Origin: G963704535 sp963704535 | GTDB taxonomy: Bacteria; Chloroflexota; Chloroflexia; Chloroflexales; Roseiflexaceae | Assembly (NCBI GenBank): GCA_963704535.1 | Contig: OY969916.1 | Coordinates: forward strand, 10,912,001 to 10,976,000 | DNA: 64,000 bases | Direction of reading: 5' to 3' | In this document: positions 1 through 8,829 of the stretch, in pieces | How the letters are laid out: each line of letters starts with the position of its first letter | Numbering within the stretch: the stretch's first letter is position 1 | Translations under genes and position numbers: made by a program | Notes under the pieces: generated by a model | The model's input: only the letters and a program-made list of their open reading frames with translations | Database searches by the model: none | What the model was told of the DNA's origin: nothing

Positions 1-1
1 T

Positions 2-1504
2 ATGCCATCCTACCGCGACCACCTCCAGCCACATATCCACGACGACGGCCACCTGAACGACTTCATCCAGATCCGTGGCGGCCGGGTGATCTTCGCCGAC
101 GCCGTCGATCTGCTGGACCTGGTCGAGCGTTATGGTGCGCCGCTGGAGGTCTCGTTCTGCCCGCTGATCACGCGGCGGATCGCCGAGATGCGCGAGCACT
201 TCGCGCTGGCGCGGGCACGGGCCGGCTATGGCGGCCAGTTCGTGTACGCCTACGCGACCAAGGCCAACTTCGCCGAGGAGGTTGTGCGAACGGCGATCGC
301 GTCGGGGGCGCACTACGAGACATCATCCGCTTTCGACGTGCGGATCGCCCACACGCTGTGGCAGCGCGGCATCCTGCCGGACGATCGCTTCGTCTTCTGC
401 AATGGCTCGAAGGAGCGGCCGTACCTGGACGCCATTCTGGAGTTGCGGCGGGCCGGCTTCGCCAATGTCGTGCCCATCCTGGACGACCAGGAAGAGTTCG
501 AGGCGCTGGCCGGCTGCCCGCTGCCGCTGCTGCTGGGCGTGCGCGAGCGCAAGGATCCCGGCGACATGGCCGAGGGCGCGACCTACGGCTACGATCGCTT
601 CGGGATGCTGCCCGACGAAATGGTGGCGCTGGCGGCGCGCGTGGCCGAGACACCGCACCGGATCATCCTCTACCACGCCATGGTCGGCAGCCAGCTCGAA
701 GACCGCACCTTCTGGACCAAGGAGGTGATCGAGTCGCTCGACAGCTACGCGCGGTTGCGCGCCCAAGCCCCCGCGCTGGCCTACTTCGACTTCGGTGGCG
801 GGATGCCGACCAGTGCCTACCGCCTTGGCTTCGGTTTCGACTACGCCGGCTTCGCCCAGGAGCTTCAGCGGGCCATCGGCGCCTGGTGCGACGGCCAGGG
901 CGTTCCGCACCCGCACTTGGTGGGCGAGTTTGGCCGCTATAGCGTCGCCGATCACGGGGTGCATATCTTTCGCGTCGGCAAGGTCAAGCCAGGCCACCCT
1001 GACCGGCCGCCCTGGTACCTGCTCGATGGCAGCCTCATGGTCGCGCTGCCGGACATCCTGATCGTCAAGGGCCAGCAGTTCATCACACTGCCGCTGAACC
1101 ACATAGAGGCCCCGGCTGGGGTGGTGGTGCTGGGCGGGCGGCGCACCTGCGACTCCGACGATTTCTACCCGCGCGTGGGCGACCATGGCATTGGCGAGGC
1201 GGGTGGGCCAGAGTTGATTCTACCGCTCGTGAACAGGAGCCGTCATGAGTCAGTTGTCAGGGGTCAGTGGTCAGTTGCTACGGACAACGGACCACTGACA
1301 ACGGACAACAGACAGCCGCTGTTGGTGGCGTTCTTCGGTACCGGCGCGTACCAGGCGATGTTGAGCGGCGAGGGCGGCGCGCACCACTGCCTGGCCCCCG
1401 AGGCGTCCAAGGTGATCGTCGAGGACCAGGGCGGCGCGCTAGTTACCCGCGTGATCGGCGAGCAGACCTGGGCCGATGTGCTGGGGGAGCTGGGGTATCG
1501 CTAG
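2..1504 (+). CDS. PLP-dependent arginine/ornithine-type decarboxylase (fold III)
   Basis: 500-residue protein of the Orn/DAP/Arg decarboxylase group 2 (alanine-racemase-like barrel); the closest resemblance is to biosynthetic arginine decarboxylase, which would make agmatine for polyamine synthesis. The PLP-lysine motif YATKAN places the Schiff-base lysine at residue 87. A glycine-rich phosphate-binding loop (FDFGGGMPT) and GEFGRY follow in the barrel, and the C-terminal FFGTGAYQ belongs to the beta domain. About 20 residues near 416-436 (VVRGQW...LTTDNRQ) are encoded by an inserted heptameric repeat in an otherwise conserved enzyme. The ATG lies 2 nt from the window edge, so the true start could be further upstream. 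Substrate specificity is inferred. Confidence 0.8.
   Translation: MPSYRDHLQPHIHDDGHLNDFIQIRGGRVIFADAVDLLDLVERYGAPLEVSFCPLITRRIAEMREHFALARARAGYGGQFVYAYATKANFAEEVVRTAIASGAHYETSSAFDVRIAHTLWQRGILPDDRFVFCNGSKERPYLDAILELRRAGFANVVPILDDQEEFEALAGCPLPLLLGVRERKDPGDMAEGATYGYDRFGMLPDEMVALAARVAETPHRIILYHAMVGSQLEDRTFWTKEVIESLDSYARLRAQAPALAYFDFGGGMPTSAYRLGFGFDYAGFAQELQRAIGAWCDGQGVPHPHLVGEFGRYSVADHGVHIFRVGKVKPGHPDRPPWYLLDGSLMVALPDILIVKGQQFITLPLNHIEAPAGVVVLGGRRTCDSDDFYPRVGDHGIGEAGGPELILPLVNRSRHESVVRGQWSVATDNGPLTTDNRQPLLVAFFGTGAYQAMLSGEGGAHHCLAPEASKVIVEDQGGALVTRVIGEQTWADVLGELGYR
1249..1312. repeat. heptameric hairpin repeat inserted in frame in decarboxylase gene
   Basis: Left half is built from GTCAGTT/GTCAGTG-like heptamers and right half from the complementary GGACAAC, GGACCAC, TGACAAC units, so the two halves form an imperfect hairpin. 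It adds roughly 20 codons without a stop and keeps the reading frame. The same heptamer set recurs at 20630-20682 and 37838-37896, also inside genes. Confidence 0.8.
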
Positions 1505-1535
1505 TATAGCTCCGCGTCAATAAACCAGCAGTTTT

Positions 1536-1632
1536 ACCACGAAGAACACGAAGATACGAAGACCACGAAGAGGGCTGATACATGGAGCTGTAGAGCCTTC
1601 GTGAACTTCGCCTCTTCGCGTACTTCGTGATG
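1536..1632. repeat. CACGAAGA-type short tandem repeat with inverted arm
   Basis: Lies in the gap between the decarboxylase and hydrolase genes. The left part repeats CACGAAGA/ACGAAGA with 8-9 nt spacing; the right part carries the complementary CTTCGTG/CTTCGCG units, giving a long imperfect hairpin. Otherwise nothing coding is seen in 1505-1680. Confidence 0.6.
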
Positions 1633-1680
1633 AGAAGCCATGGGCCGACGTACGCCAAGCTGTACTAGGGAGAAATGTTC

Positions 1681-2700
1681 ATGACATACAAGGTTGGCTT
1701 GCGAACGCTGTTCTATACTGACGACATGCGTCTGAACTGGCACGGCACCGGCCCTCGCCCGCTCCTGGTCGATGTATGGTATCCCGCTGCACCAACTGCC
1801 CACGAAGCACCAGTGCTCGTCGGGGAGCCCGAAGCCCCGCTCTTCCGGGCAGGGCATGCGGCGCGAGGTGCGAACCTCCCCGATGATGACCTCATTTTTC
1901 CCCTGATCATGATCTCACATGGCACAGGTGGCGCCGCCGTGCAACTCGGTTGGCTTGCGTCGGCCCTGGCGGCCCAGGGGTACATCGTGGCTGGGGTCAA
2001 TCATCACGGCAACACGGCTGTGGAACCGTACACGCCGCAGGGGTTTGCGCGGGTTTGGGAGCGTCCGCAGGACCTGACCCTCATGTTGGACCGTCTGCTC
2101 GACGATCCGATCTTTGGTTCGCGCATCGATCTCCGGCGCGTCGGCGCCGCCGGCTTTTCGATCGGCGGCTACACCGCGCTTGCGCTGGCCGGGGGAGTGC
2201 TCGATCTGCATGCGCTTCAGGCCGCCTACCGCGCGTCGGGGCGCCCACTTGCGTCGCTGGCCCCGCCGGAGTTTCCCGATGCCGAAACGGTGGTGGCCCT
2301 GCTTACGAGGCTGGCCGACGAAGATTTGAGTCATCGCCAATCCTACTGCGATGGGCGGGTGCGCGCCGCCTTTGTGATCGCTCCGGCGTTCGGCGAAGCC
2401 TTCACAGCCGCCGGGCTGGCGCCGATCATCATCCCAGTCAAGATTGTGGCAGGTGCCGCAGATACCAACACTCCACCTTCGCTCAACGCTGTGCGCTACA
2501 CCAGCCTGATCAAGCAGGCCGATCTGGTCATCTTGGACGGGCAGGTCGGCCATTATACATTTCTTGCGGAAAGTACCCCGCTTGGGCAGCGCCTTCTGCC
2601 GGAGTTGTGTGTGGACCATCCCAGCATCGACCGTGCCGCGATCCACCAACAGGTAAGCCAATCGGCTGTGGAGTTCTTCGAGCGGCATCTCACAGGCTAG
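1681..2700 (+). CDS. alpha/beta hydrolase, dienelactone hydrolase / PAF-acetylhydrolase-like
   Basis: Serine hydrolase of the alpha/beta fold. The nucleophile elbow GFSIGG is at about residue 160; the oxyanion-hole-like segment SHGTGG precedes it; a likely acid lies in AGAADTNTPP and the catalytic histidine in QVGHYTFL near the C-terminus. The spacing fits predicted dienelactone hydrolases and platelet-activating-factor acetylhydrolase-like proteins. No signal peptide is seen. An ATG at 1675 is in frame, but the AGGGAG ribosome site ends only about 3 nt before it; the ATG at 1681 has the better spacing, so I chose it. The substrate is unknown. Confidence 0.8.
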   Translation: MTYKVGLRTLFYTDDMRLNWHGTGPRPLLVDVWYPAAPTAHEAPVLVGEPEAPLFRAGHAARGANLPDDDLIFPLIMISHGTGGAAVQLGWLASALAAQGYIVAGVNHHGNTAVEPYTPQGFARVWERPQDLTLMLDRLLDDPIFGSRIDLRRVGAAGFSIGGYTALALAGGVLDLHALQAAYRASGRPLASLAPPEFPDAETVVALLTRLADEDLSHRQSYCDGRVRAAFVIAPAFGEAFTAAGLAPIIIPVKIVAGAADTNTPPSLNAVRYTSLIKQADLVILDGQVGHYTFLAESTPLGQRLLPELCVDHPSIDRAAIHQQVSQSAVEFFERHLTG

Positions 2701-2728
2701 TGGGCCATTTGTCGGTATTGCCATTCTC

Positions 2729-2784
2729 TGTTGCGTGTTGCGTGTTGCGTGTACGCTGACACGCAATACGCAACACGCAACACG
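2729..2784. repeat. GCGTGTT heptamer hairpin
   Basis: Three to four tandem GCGTGTT heptamers followed, after a 6-nt loop, by the complementary AACACGC units; the arms pair over about 19 bp with one mismatch. It follows the hydrolase stop by about 30 nt and may act as a terminator. The rest of 2785-3039 holds only the upstream region of the sigma-factor gene; I see no gene there. Confidence 0.75.
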
Positions 2785-3039
2785 GGCAAATGCCGCTGAT
2801 GCAGATCAAGAGTCCCATTAGCTGTCAGATCGCAGACAGTTTCTTCTCAGGTCGCTACCATCGCACGAGCAAGCCTCCCGGCGTACACTCAGGGTGCGAC
2901 GGACCCTCGTATCTGGCGAAACACGGTTGTCGGCAGCCTGCTCCACATCCTCTGATCACGCTCTACCTGATTGTTAGGAGTGTGGCCTTGCGACGACATG
3001 CGCCCGGTCCAGGCGCATAGTTAGGGGAAGGAGGCTCAC

Positions 3040-3528
3040 GTGTCCAGTGCCAATCACGGTATCGAGCGGCTGTACCAGGAGTACCACCACCCGATTCTGG
3101 CCCACCTCACGCGGCTGGTCCAAGACCGCACCATGGCCGAGGACCTGTGCCAAGATACCTTTATCAAGGCGCTGCGCGGTTGGGCGCGGCGCGACCCCGA
3201 TGGGAGCGTGGTGGCGTGGCTGTATCGTATTGCCACCAACACCGCCTATGACTACCTGCGCCGGCGCCGGCGTGTGCAGATGGTGCCGCTGCCGGAGGTC
3301 GAGCGGCGCCCGCAGGCGGCCGAGTTTGAGGCGCGGATCGCATCCAGCGAACCGATGCAGGTGGCGCTAGCACAGGTCGGGGCGCGCTACTGTGAGCCGC
3401 TGGTGCTGCATGTGTGCGTGGGCCTGAGCATGGCCGAGATCGCCGACGTGCTGGGCTGCTCGCCGGGCGCGGTCAAGATGCGCGTCTTCCGCGCGCGCGA
3501 GCGCCTGCGGGAGGTGTACTGCGGCTGA
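3040..3528 (+). CDS. RNA polymerase ECF-type sigma factor
   Basis: 162 residues, a normal size for group 4 (ECF) sigma factors. Region 2 is at about residues 10-75, with EDLCQDTFIKAL and WLYRIATNTAYDYLRRRR, which bind core and the -10 element. Region 4 is at about 110-160, with LSMAEIADVLGCSPGAVKMRVFRARERL, a helix-turn-helix for the -35 element. The start is GTG at 3040, preceded by a strong AGGGGAAGGAGG ribosome site. No anti-sigma gene is adjacent: the next gene is convergent. Which signal and regulon it serves cannot be told from the window. Confidence 0.9.
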   Translation: MSSANHGIERLYQEYHHPILAHLTRLVQDRTMAEDLCQDTFIKALRGWARRDPDGSVVAWLYRIATNTAYDYLRRRRRVQMVPLPEVERRPQAAEFEARIASSEPMQVALAQVGARYCEPLVLHVCVGLSMAEIADVLGCSPGAVKMRVFRARERLREVYCG

Positions 3529-3531
3529 CCA

Positions 3532-3652
3532 GAGAACAAAGAACAAAGAAGAAAGAACAAAGCGCCGAAGTACGATTCTTTGTTCTCTGTTCTTTGTTCT
3601 TTGTTCTTGCATTTCTTTGTTCTCTGTTCTTTGTTCTTTGTTCTTACATTTG
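3532..3652. repeat. AGAACAA heptamer hairpin between convergent genes
   Basis: Begins just after the sigma-factor stop with tandem AGAACAA heptamers, then about 15 nt of spacer, then two blocks of the complementary TTGTTCT units. The TAA stop of the minus-strand phospholipase-D gene (3644-3646) lies within the repeat. It could serve as a bidirectional terminator. Confidence 0.8.
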
Positions 3653-5203
3653 GGTGCGTGCGCGGCGCCACACGGGGGTGGCAGGCTTCCGTAGCCGTGC
3701 CCGGCGGCTGAAGATCGGCAGGCGCCGATTGGCGACCGGCGGCGCGGGGGCGGACGGTCGGGCGGCGCGGATCAGGCTGACGCCGCCGAACAGCGCGCCG
3801 AGCGCTGCCAGCGGCCAGGCCAGCGCGCGCGGGAAGCGTGCGCTCAACAGCGAGAAGATCACAAAGAAAGCGCCGATCCCGGCGCCGACAGCGCGCTCGT
3901 GCTGCTGGAGCGTATCGCTGCCTGCCACCTGGAGGGCCGTCCCCACGCGCGCCACTGCGGCGCGGGCGTGCGAGCTACGGCGCGGGTTGTGGGTGCGGGC
4001 ATAGCGCTCGGCCCGGCTCTCAGGGCGAGTCGGTTGTGGCCGACGGCGCCGGGCCGGGCCGCCCAGCCGAATCTCGCGGGCATGCGATAGATCCTCCTCG
4101 TACATGGCCTCCATCTCGGCCCCGATCTGATAATCCTCGGCCACTACATCGATCTCCCAGTTAGTCAGTAGCCCGGTGATGTTCATATTGGTCGAGCCGA
4201 CGCGCGACCACCAGCCGTCGGCGACGGTGGTTTTGGCGTGCATCATTAGGCCGGAGTACTCCCAGATACGCACGCCGGAATCCAGCAGCGGTCGGTAGCC
4301 GTAGCGCGAGAGCGCGCCGACCCACGGGAGGTCGTTGCTGGCCGGCAGCAAGATCCGCACGTCCACGCCATCCTGGGCGGCCGCCATGAGCGCCGCGCGC
4401 AGGATCGGCAGCGCCAGGAAGTAGGCGTCGGCGATCCAGATCCGGCGCACGGCGCCGGCCAGCACCACTTGGAGCAGCCGCTCCATACGCATCCGCCCCG
4501 GCTCCTCGGCGATCACCCGCGCCGCCATGGGACCGGCGGGCGCGATCTTGGCCGGGTCGGGCAGCTCGTTGGCGGGCAGCGGTGGCCCGGTATGCTTCCA
4601 GATGTCAGCGAAGGCCCGCTCCAAGTCGGCCACTGCCGGCCCGGCCACACGCACCGCCGTGTCGCGGTAGGGCAGATTGGTGATTGGGGAGTGGGCCAGC
4701 CATGGATCGGCGATGCAGACGCCGCCGACTGAGGCGTAGGTGCCGTCCACAGCCAGGAACTTGCGATGATCGCGTTGGATGACATCGAGTGGGGCGCCGA
4801 TGAACAATGGGTTGACCGCGCGCACCTCGACGCCGGCCTGGCGCAGGCTTTTCCAGAAGCTGCGCGGCACGTCGAGGCAGCCGAACCAGTCGTAGAGCAG
4901 GCGCACGCGTACGCCGGCAGCGGCCCGCTCGGCCAGCGCATCGGCGAAGCGTTGGCCGATGCCGTCATTCTTGAAGATATAGTTCTCGATGTGGACCCAG
5001 CGCTGGGCGGCGCCGATCGCGGCCAGCCAGTCCTCGTAGGTGGCCGGGCCGTTGCGTAGCAGGCTTAGTGCGTTGCCCTCGCGCAGCGGCGCACAGCTGA
5101 TCCGGGTCATCGATCGGTTGTGTGGCCCTTCAGGATACCGCAGCGTCGGCGGTGCGGAGGGCGGCGGTGTCTCGGGCGCCCTTCCGTCGTTGGGTGTGTG
5201 CAT
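3644..5203 (-). CDS. phospholipase D-family protein, cardiolipin synthase-like
   Basis: 519 residues with two HxK(x)4D motifs: HRKFLAVDG at about residue 146 and HAKTTVADG at about 322, each followed by the S/GSTN-type segment. This is the two-motif layout of bacterial cardiolipin synthases, which join two phosphatidylglycerols or transfer phosphatidyl groups. The N-terminus lacks the usual two membrane helices; instead a hydrophobic pair lies near the C-terminus (about 425-475, IGAFFVIFSLL and PLAALGALFGGVSLI), an unusual arrangement. AGAGGA precedes the ATG. Another phosphatidyltransferase function is possible. Confidence 0.82.
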   Translation of the reverse strand: MHTPNDGRAPETPPPSAPPTLRYPEGPHNRSMTRISCAPLREGNALSLLRNGPATYEDWLAAIGAAQRWVHIENYIFKNDGIGQRFADALAERAAAGVRVRLLYDWFGCLDVPRSFWKSLRQAGVEVRAVNPLFIGAPLDVIQRDHRKFLAVDGTYASVGGVCIADPWLAHSPITNLPYRDTAVRVAGPAVADLERAFADIWKHTGPPLPANELPDPAKIAPAGPMAARVIAEEPGRMRMERLLQVVLAGAVRRIWIADAYFLALPILRAALMAAAQDGVDVRILLPASNDLPWVGALSRYGYRPLLDSGVRIWEYSGLMMHAKTTVADGWWSRVGSTNMNITGLLTNWEIDVVAEDYQIGAEMEAMYEEDLSHAREIRLGGPARRRRPQPTRPESRAERYARTHNPRRSSHARAAVARVGTALQVAGSDTLQQHERAVGAGIGAFFVIFSLLSARFPRALAWPLAALGALFGGVSLIRAARPSAPAPPVANRRLPIFSRRARLRKPATPVWRRARTQM

Positions 5204-5230
5204 AGATCCTCTTTGGCTACGGATGGGGCT

Positions 5231-5296
5231 GGAGATTAGAGAGTGGAGATTGGAGATTGGCGCACGTCAATCTCCAATCTCCACTCTCTAATCTCC
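5231..5296. repeat. GGAGATT heptamer hairpin with 29-bp perfect arms
   Basis: Left arm 5231-5259 and right arm 5268-5296 are exact reverse complements over 29 bp, separated by an 8-nt loop (GCGCACGT). The arm consists of GGAGATT/GGAGATTA-type units. It lies between two minus-strand genes, downstream of the hybrid kinase and just upstream of the cardiolipin-synthase-like gene, and could attenuate read-through. Confidence 0.9.
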
Positions 5297-5304
5297 AATC
5301 TCTC

Positions 5305-7143
5305 CTATGAGACGGCTTCGACCGGCACGCTGATCGGCAGGTACACGGTGAATGTGCTGCCTTCGTCCTCATTGCTGACGACATCGATCATCCCGCCGTG
5401 CAGTGAGACGATCTCCTTGACCACGAACAGCCCGACCCCCATCCCGCTGATATGCTGGTCGTTGGCATTGTTGGCGCGGTAAAAGCGCTGGAATAGCCGC
5501 GGCAGCGCCTCGACCGGGATGCCCATGCCCTGATCGCGCACCGACAGCGTGGCCCGGTCACCGCGCCGCTCGACCTGCACCGTCACCGGGCCGCCGTCCG
5601 GGCTGTACTTGATCGCGTTGCCGATCAGGTTTTGCAGCACCTGCTCCAGCCGCAGCTCATCGCCCTCGATCATGATCGGCTCCTCGGGCAGCACCAGTTC
5701 AAGCGTATGCTGCTGCAACGTCGATTGGACCTCCTCGACGATGCGCCGGGCCAGCGCGCCCAGGTCGAACAGCCCGTGTTCGATGCTGAGTTGGCCGGTC
5801 TGGATGCGGGAGAGATCGAGGAGTGCGGCGATCATCCGGTTCAGCCGTTTGGATTGCTCGCAGATCACCTGGACGGCGCGCTGGTCACGGTCGGTGGCGC
5901 CGTCGCGGCCGGCGCGGCGGCGCAGCAGATCGGCGTAGCCGAGCAGCGAGGTCAACGGGGTCTTCAGCTCGTGGGCGGCGATCGAGAGGAAATTATCGCG
6001 GGCACGCACGGCCTTCTGAGCCTCCTGGTAGAGCCGCGCGTTGTCGATCGCCACTGCGGCACGGCGGGCCAGGTCCTCGGCCAGCGCCAGGTCGGCCGGC
6101 TCATAGTGCCGCTGCGAGCCGGAGGTGGCGAAGGTGATCGCGCCCAGCGGTCGCCCGCGCGCCTGGAGCGGCACGATCATGCACGACCGCAGGCCGGCCG
6201 CGCGCAGCAGCGCCAGGTGCGCTTCATCGCGGGCGAAGGCCGTCAATTGCTCATCGGATAGATGCGGGTATAGCGCCGGCTTGCCGGTGCGCAGGACCGG
6301 CGACACCCCGTATGTAGCCTGCTCATCGATTGCATAGCGGCGGTGCGTCTCCTGCTCCAGCGCCGCCTTGGGAGGGTGCAACGCGACCACGCCCAACTGG
6401 GTGACGCTGCCATCGTCCTCGACCAGATCGACCGCGCACCAATCGGCCAGGAACGGCACCGCCAGGTTGGCCAGGCTGGCCAACTGGCTCTGGTAGTTAA
6501 GCGAGTCGGCCAGCAGCGTGCTGGCCTCGGCCAGGAAGCGCATGCGCGCCTCGGCACGCATGCGCTCGGCGATCTCGTTCTGTAGCGCCTCGTTGGCGGC
6601 TGCCAGCCCGGCGGTGCGCTCGCGCACCCGCTGCTCCAACTCGTCGTGCGCCCGGCGCAGCTTCTGCTCGGCGCGCTTACGCTCGCCGATCTGATGCTCA
6701 AGCTCTTTGATCGTCTCCTGGCGCTGCTCGGCCAATTGATGAACCTGCTCGGTCTTCTTCCAAAGCTCGACGAATGCCGCCACCTTGGACCTCAGTACGT
6801 TGGGCATGATCGGCTTGAAGAGGTAATCCACTGCGCCGACCGAGTACCCCTGGAACACATGGTTGGTCTCGGTACTGTACGCCGTCAGAAAGATGATCGG
6901 CGTATACTGCGACCGGGTGCGCCCGCGGATGAGCGTGGCGGTCTCGAAGCCATCCATGCCGGGCATCTGGACGTCGAGCAGGATCACGGCGAAGTCGCGT
7001 TGCAGCAGGCACTTCAGGGCCTCGCGACCGGAGCGCGCCTTGACCAGGTTCTGACCCAGATCATTGAGGGTTGCCTCCAGGGCCAGCAGATTCTCGGCAT
7101 GATCGTCGACTAATAGGATATTGACTGGCGGTTCCGCTGGCAT
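5305..7143 (-). CDS. soluble hybrid sensor: REC-coiled coil-GAF-histidine kinase
   Basis: 612 residues. The N-terminal receiver (1-125) carries the phospho-acceptor aspartate in LLDVQMPGMDGF (about D57) and the conserved lysine in YLFKPI. A charged coiled coil follows (about 125-210), then a GAF domain (about 215-370), a HisKA domain with the phospho-histidine in AAHELKTPLTSLLGY (about 390), and an HATPase with NLIGNAIKYSP and DQGMGIP. No membrane segment, so it is cytoplasmic. A receiver at the N-terminus implies it is driven by another kinase, plausibly the upstream multi-HAMP hybrid. It is the last gene of the minus-strand cluster with CheR and CheB. Confidence 0.9.
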   Translation of the reverse strand: MPAEPPVNILLVDDHAENLLALEATLNDLGQNLVKARSGREALKCLLQRDFAVILLDVQMPGMDGFETATLIRGRTRSQYTPIIFLTAYSTETNHVFQGYSVGAVDYLFKPIMPNVLRSKVAAFVELWKKTEQVHQLAEQRQETIKELEHQIGERKRAEQKLRRAHDELEQRVRERTAGLAAANEALQNEIAERMRAEARMRFLAEASTLLADSLNYQSQLASLANLAVPFLADWCAVDLVEDDGSVTQLGVVALHPPKAALEQETHRRYAIDEQATYGVSPVLRTGKPALYPHLSDEQLTAFARDEAHLALLRAAGLRSCMIVPLQARGRPLGAITFATSGSQRHYEPADLALAEDLARRAAVAIDNARLYQEAQKAVRARDNFLSIAAHELKTPLTSLLGYADLLRRRAGRDGATDRDQRAVQVICEQSKRLNRMIAALLDLSRIQTGQLSIEHGLFDLGALARRIVEEVQSTLQQHTLELVLPEEPIMIEGDELRLEQVLQNLIGNAIKYSPDGGPVTVQVERRGDRATLSVRDQGMGIPVEALPRLFQRFYRANNANDQHISGMGVGLFVVKEIVSLHGGMIDVVSNEDEGSTFTVYLPISVPVEAVS

Positions 7144-7221
7144 AACCTCTCCTCAACACGCGAGATCGGGGATTGGAGATTGGAGATTGATCACTTTATC
7201 TCTTATCTCTCATCTCTTATC

Positions 7222-7365
7222 TCTCTATACATTGTGGGTGGGGAAGACTGAGGGGGCGGCCCCCTCAAACTCCCCCTTTTTCCAGAGTGGTCTAATCTCT
7301 ATGTACATTGTGGGTGGGGAAGACTCAGGGGGCGGCCCCCTCAAACTCCCCCTTTTCAAACGATC
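7222..7365 (-). repeat. two G5/C5 palindromic intergenic elements
   Basis: Two copies (about 7222-7277 and 7299-7365) read on the minus strand as AAAAAGGGGGAGTTTGAGG, the palindrome GGGGGCCGCCCCC, a C-rich stretch and CCCACAATGTA. The second copy overlaps the 3' end of cheB and supplies its last codons and TGA. A GGAGATT-type heptamer stretch (about 7165-7222) lies between the first copy and the start of the downstream kinase. Confidence 0.8.
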
Positions 7366-7924
7366 TCTGAGTGATTCTCATTAAAAAGGGTGCGATCTCT
7401 TCGAGCGGCAGGACACAATCGACGGCGGCGGTGGCGATGGCGGCCTCGGGCATGACCCGGCACTCGGCGGTGTCGGGTTCCTGGACCACTGCCAGCCCGC
7501 CACGGGCCTTGATCGCCGCCAAGCCCAAGGCGCCATCCTGGCTGGCGCCGGTCATGATTACGCCGACAGCGAACGCACCGTAGGCGCCGGCCGCCGACTC
7601 GAACAGCACATCGATTGACGGGCGCGCATACCACACCGGCGCCTCGGTCGAGAGCGCGAACCCGTCCGGCTCCACCAGCAAGTGATAGTCGGCTGGGGCC
7701 AGGTAGACATGACCTGGCATGATCGGCGCCTTATCTTCCACTTCGCCGATCGGCAGGGCGCAGTACTCCTGTAAAAAGGCATCCAGCGAACGATCGGAAT
7801 CCTTGTGGCGGTGCTGGACGATCGCCATCGGCAGCATGAAGTCGGGAGGCAGCCCCCGCAGCAGGACCGCGAGCGCATTCAGCCCACCCAATGATGTTCC
7901 GACGACAATAATCTTAAAAGACAT
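7325..7924 (-). CDS. cheB: CheB-type protein-glutamate methylesterase, no receiver domain
   Basis: 199 residues matching the CheB catalytic domain only. The triad is visible: Ser in GTSLGG (residue 11), His in VQHRHK (38) and Asp in MTGASQDGALG (130). CheB removes methyl groups from receptor glutamates, and may deamidate glutamines. The usual N-terminal receiver is absent, so control must come from a partner such as the adjacent receiver-kinase proteins. The last nine or so residues (EKGEFEGAAP) are encoded by the G5/C5 palindromic element, which also supplies the TGA, so the natural C-terminus was probably replaced or extended. Pairs with CheR upstream. Confidence 0.9.
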   Translation of the reverse strand: MSFKIIVVGTSLGGLNALAVLLRGLPPDFMLPMAIVQHRHKDSDRSLDAFLQEYCALPIGEVEDKAPIMPGHVYLAPADYHLLVEPDGFALSTEAPVWYARPSIDVLFESAAGAYGAFAVGVIMTGASQDGALGLAAIKARGGLAVVQEPDTAECRVMPEAAIATAAVDCVLPLEEIAPFLMRITQRSFEKGEFEGAAP

Positions 7925-7944
7925 GTACGACCTACGTAGTCCTT

Positions 7945-7997
7945 GGTTGGGAAGGGGGTTCTTGAGGGGGCTGCCCCCTCAAACTCCCCTTTTTCAG
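7945..7997 (-). repeat. G5/C5 palindromic intergenic element
   Basis: Fills the cheR-cheB gap. Core TTGAGGGGGCTGCCCCCTCAA, flanked by the usual AAAAAGGGGAG on the side of the preceding gene. Same family as the copies at 7222, 8830, 26722, 46897, 47829 and 60225. Confidence 0.8.
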
Positions 7998-8005
7998 ACA
8001 GTCTC

Positions 8006-8827
8006 TCAGCGAATCTTTCGGTACAGCTTCTCGCCCGGCTCCAGCTCCACATAGTCGCGCTGGTGCGGGGTAAACATGAGCAACTCCTTATCGCCTAGAC
8101 CAAGTACCCCAAATATCGCCAGGCTATCGTACAGCAGATGGTGAACGCGGTCCTGTAGCGACTTATTGAAATAGATCAGCACATTACGACACAAGATCGC
8201 ATTGAACTCATTGAACGATCCATCAGTCACCAGGTTATGCTGGGCGAAGACCACATTCTCCTTGAGCGACGCATTGAAGATCGCATGGTCGTAGGCCGCA
8301 GTATAGTACTCCGAGAACGAGCGGCGCCCACCCGCCCGGACGTAGTTGGTCGTATAATCCTGCATCTTCTCCAGCCGGAAAATGCCGTCCCTGGCCCGCC
8401 GCAGCACACTCTCATCCATGTCGGTGGCATACAGCCGGCAGCGCGTATACAAGCCCTCCTCCTGGAGCAAGATCGCCATCGAGTAGACTTCCTCGCCGGT
8501 CGAGCAGCCCACGTGCCAGATCCTGATGAATGGGTAGGTTCGCAGCAGCGGGACGACCTGCTCGCGAAAGGCCAGGTAGAACATCGGGTCGCGGAACATC
8601 GCCGTCACATTGACCGACAAGGCCAGCAGGAATTGTTCCATGCAAGCCGCGTCATGCAGCACGCGCTCCTGGAGGCCGGAGATCGTCTTGAGTCCCTCGG
8701 TGCGAACCATATTCCAAATCCGGCGCCGCAGCGAGGAGGGCGCATATGATCGGAAGTCATACCCGTAGTTGCGGAAAATGCCGTCTAGCAGCAATTCCAC
8801 CTCGATGGTCTCAAGCTCGTCGTTCAT
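8006..8827 (-). CDS. cheR: CheR-type protein-glutamate O-methyltransferase
   Basis: 273 residues. The N-terminal helical CheR domain (SSLRRRIWNMVRTEGL) is followed by the Rossmann methyltransferase, with the SAM loop WHVGCSTGEEVYSMAI and the acidic YATDMDESVL, then the conserved FNAILCRNVLIYF. It methylates receptor glutamates using S-adenosylmethionine. An upstream in-frame start would read the preceding palindromic repeat, so I chose ATG 8827 (MNDELETIEVE), which sits directly after the repeat's conserved CAACATTGTAT tail. No chemoreceptor gene is in the window; the multi-HAMP kinase just upstream may be the partner. Confidence 0.9.
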   Translation of the reverse strand: MNDELETIEVELLLDGIFRNYGYDFRSYAPSSLRRRIWNMVRTEGLKTISGLQERVLHDAACMEQFLLALSVNVTAMFRDPMFYLAFREQVVPLLRTYPFIRIWHVGCSTGEEVYSMAILLQEEGLYTRCRLYATDMDESVLRRARDGIFRLEKMQDYTTNYVRAGGRRSFSEYYTAAYDHAIFNASLKENVVFAQHNLVTDGSFNEFNAILCRNVLIYFNKSLQDRVHHLLYDSLAIFGVLGLGDKELLMFTPHQRDYVELEPGEKLYRKIR

Positions 8828-8829
8828 AT

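Noticed and set aside
2790..3020. 76-codon open frame before the sigma-factor gene
   Set aside because: Composition is unlike neighbouring proteins and no ribosome site; more likely leader sequence.
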